Shown here: piece by piece, positions 22,209 through 22,904 of the stretch | Layout of the letters: each line of letters starts with the position of its first letter | Position numbering within the stretch: position 1 is the first letter of the stretch | Assembly (NCBI GenBank): GCA_021159225.1 | Contig: JAGGSE010000056.1 | Coordinates: 1 to 22,904 of the forward strand | Direction of reading: 5' to 3' | Length of the DNA stretch: 22,904 nucleotides | Origin: a bacterium | Lineage (GTDB): Bacteria; Patescibacteriota; Minisyncoccia; Minisyncoccales; JAGGSE01 | Notes under the pieces: generated by a model | Database searches by the model: none | Seen by the model: only the letters and a program-made list of their open reading frames with translations | Told to the model about the DNA's origin: nothing | Position numbers and translations under genes: made by a program

Positions 22209-22222
22209 TAAAAATAAATATG
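22209..22222 (-). promoter_or_regulatory. TATA-like box for the surface-protein operon
   Basis: CATATTTATTTTTA on the - strand is centred about 40 bases before ATG 22176. The predicted transcript would begin near 22190 with a 14-base leader, the same layout as at 18434 and 15643. Confidence 0.45.
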
Positions 22223-22230
22223 TTGAAAGG

Positions 22231-22904
22231 TCAGTACCTTACACCCATGTATGCTTTTATGAAGTCGTGCATCCCCCTGCGCTTCGCCTCAAAATAGAGC
22301 GGTGAGAACACCTCGATCAATATCTCCTTCAGGTCACAGTAGGCCTTAGGCATTATGTGTGGATCACCGAACATATCGTAGTTGACCGCAAGGCATCCAC
22401 CAAAACATACCCCACGAGCAATACACTTACGACAGCGTTCAACACCTTCCTCGCTGTATGGTGGATACTTTATCCAGTTCCTTACCCATTCAATCCTCGC
22501 CCTAGTATTCCAGCCTGTCTTGACGTTTCCGAGTTTAACGGCACGAGATGAACAGAATCTATGACAGCTGTAAATGTCGCCGTTTACATCTACGCCTATG
22601 CCTCCCTGTGCAAGACCACAGCGAGATCTCCACTCCCTTCTTGTTATTCCACGCTCAAGCATAAGGGCTAACTCAAGACCGTCCCTGACGGGCTTTAGTA
22701 TAACTTTCTTACCCTCCTTCCACCAATCGAGGACGTGATCACGGATCAACCTGAGCTGTTCACGAAGCTCCCAGAGATCCTCTGGCTTCCACTCAACCTC
22801 ATAAACAGGATCTGGAGCTACGTTGTAAATGCCATGATCTATGTACCATTCGAGATCCTCGAAGAGATACTTTACTTGGTTCGGTGCTATAGACCAGCGT
22901 ATCT
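22231..22904 (-). CDS. Radical SAM/SPASM maturase, C-terminal part (5' end outside window)
   Basis: The frame is open to the right edge, so 223 C-terminal residues are seen and the CxxxCxxC radical SAM motif is off-window. Visible is the last part of the barrel (RWSIAPNQVKYLFEDLEWYI, then GIYNVAPDPVYE, as in sulfatase-maturase-like enzymes). The SPASM domain follows: RCGLAQGGIGVDVNGDIYSC with HRFCSS and LGNV, then RCRKCIARGVCFGGCLAVNY and a final YC. These Cys bind two auxiliary Fe-S clusters. SPASM enzymes modify peptides or proteins: formylglycine, thioether or C-C crosslinks. TTG 22749 is not the start because the conserved sequence continues upstream of it. Substrate unknown; nearby surface proteins or a small peptide beyond the window are candidates. 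Confidence 0.85.
   Translation of the reverse strand, partial: IRWSIAPNQVKYLFEDLEWYIDHGIYNVAPDPVYEVEWKPEDLWELREQLRLIRDHVLDWWKEGKKVILKPVRDGLELALMLERGITRREWRSRCGLAQGGIGVDVNGDIYSCHRFCSSRAVKLGNVKTGWNTRARIEWVRNWIKYPPYSEEGVERCRKCIARGVCFGGCLAVNYDMFGDPHIMPKAYCDLKEILIEVFSPLYFEAKRRGMHDFIKAYMGVRY

Overview
The window looks like part of the genome of a virus, or a virus-like mobile element, of a thermophilic archaeon. Genes are packed end to end with 1-50 base overlaps. Most start behind strong GGAGGTGA-type ribosome binding sites. Several genes or operons have AT-rich TATA-like boxes about 40 bases before the start codon, and arginine is mostly AGG/AGA. No tRNA, rRNA, CRISPR array or ordinary host metabolic gene is visible, and most proteins are small and of unknown family. 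No capsid or terminase gene could be recognised, so 'virus' rather than 'plasmid' is an inference, resting mainly on the right-hand module of membrane-anchored beta proteins, proteases and small membrane proteins.

Left arm (1-7535, + strand). The first gene, cut by the window edge, is a class II glutamine amidotransferase-like (Ntn hydrolase) protein. It is followed by three tandem paralogues of a glutamine-synthetase/GCS-fold amidoligase (COOH-NH2 ligase type). Two uncharacterised genes, which may be related to each other, lie between them, giving an A-B-A-B-A layout. A DHH-family phosphoesterase follows, translationally coupled to the third ligase. This block is the best candidate for an undescribed system: ammonia released from glutamine, or an amine-bearing substrate, could feed amide or peptide bond formation by three diverged ligases. 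Three small unknown genes follow, one carrying a striking palindrome just inside its start.

Centre (7540-14812). This is the replication and recombination module: an XPD/DinG-type Fe-S helicase interrupted by a 409-residue intein with a LAGLIDADG endonuclease, then on the - strand a small helical protein, a PrimPol with an uncharacterised N-terminal domain, two small unknowns, a RecA-like P-loop ATPase (Sak4-like) and a CxC-C protein. A Cas4-like Fe-S nuclease is divergently transcribed on the + strand from a compact two-way promoter.

Right arm (14797-22904, - strand). First come two DNA-binding proteins (ribbon-helix-helix-like and winged-helix), then two very small proteins, one only 40 residues with a membrane span. 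Next is a large GHKL ATPase joined to a HExxH metallopeptidase domain, three small membrane proteins, a caspase/CHAT-like cysteine peptidase with an Ig-like tail, a small unknown, a membrane-anchored glycosyltransferase-like protein, and two paralogous beta-rich proteins with C-terminal membrane anchors (probably virion or surface proteins). Last is a radical-SAM/SPASM maturase cut by the right edge. Genes from about 22176 down to 18428 are arranged as one long leftward operon; a second promoter near 18438 would serve the GHKL-protease gene.
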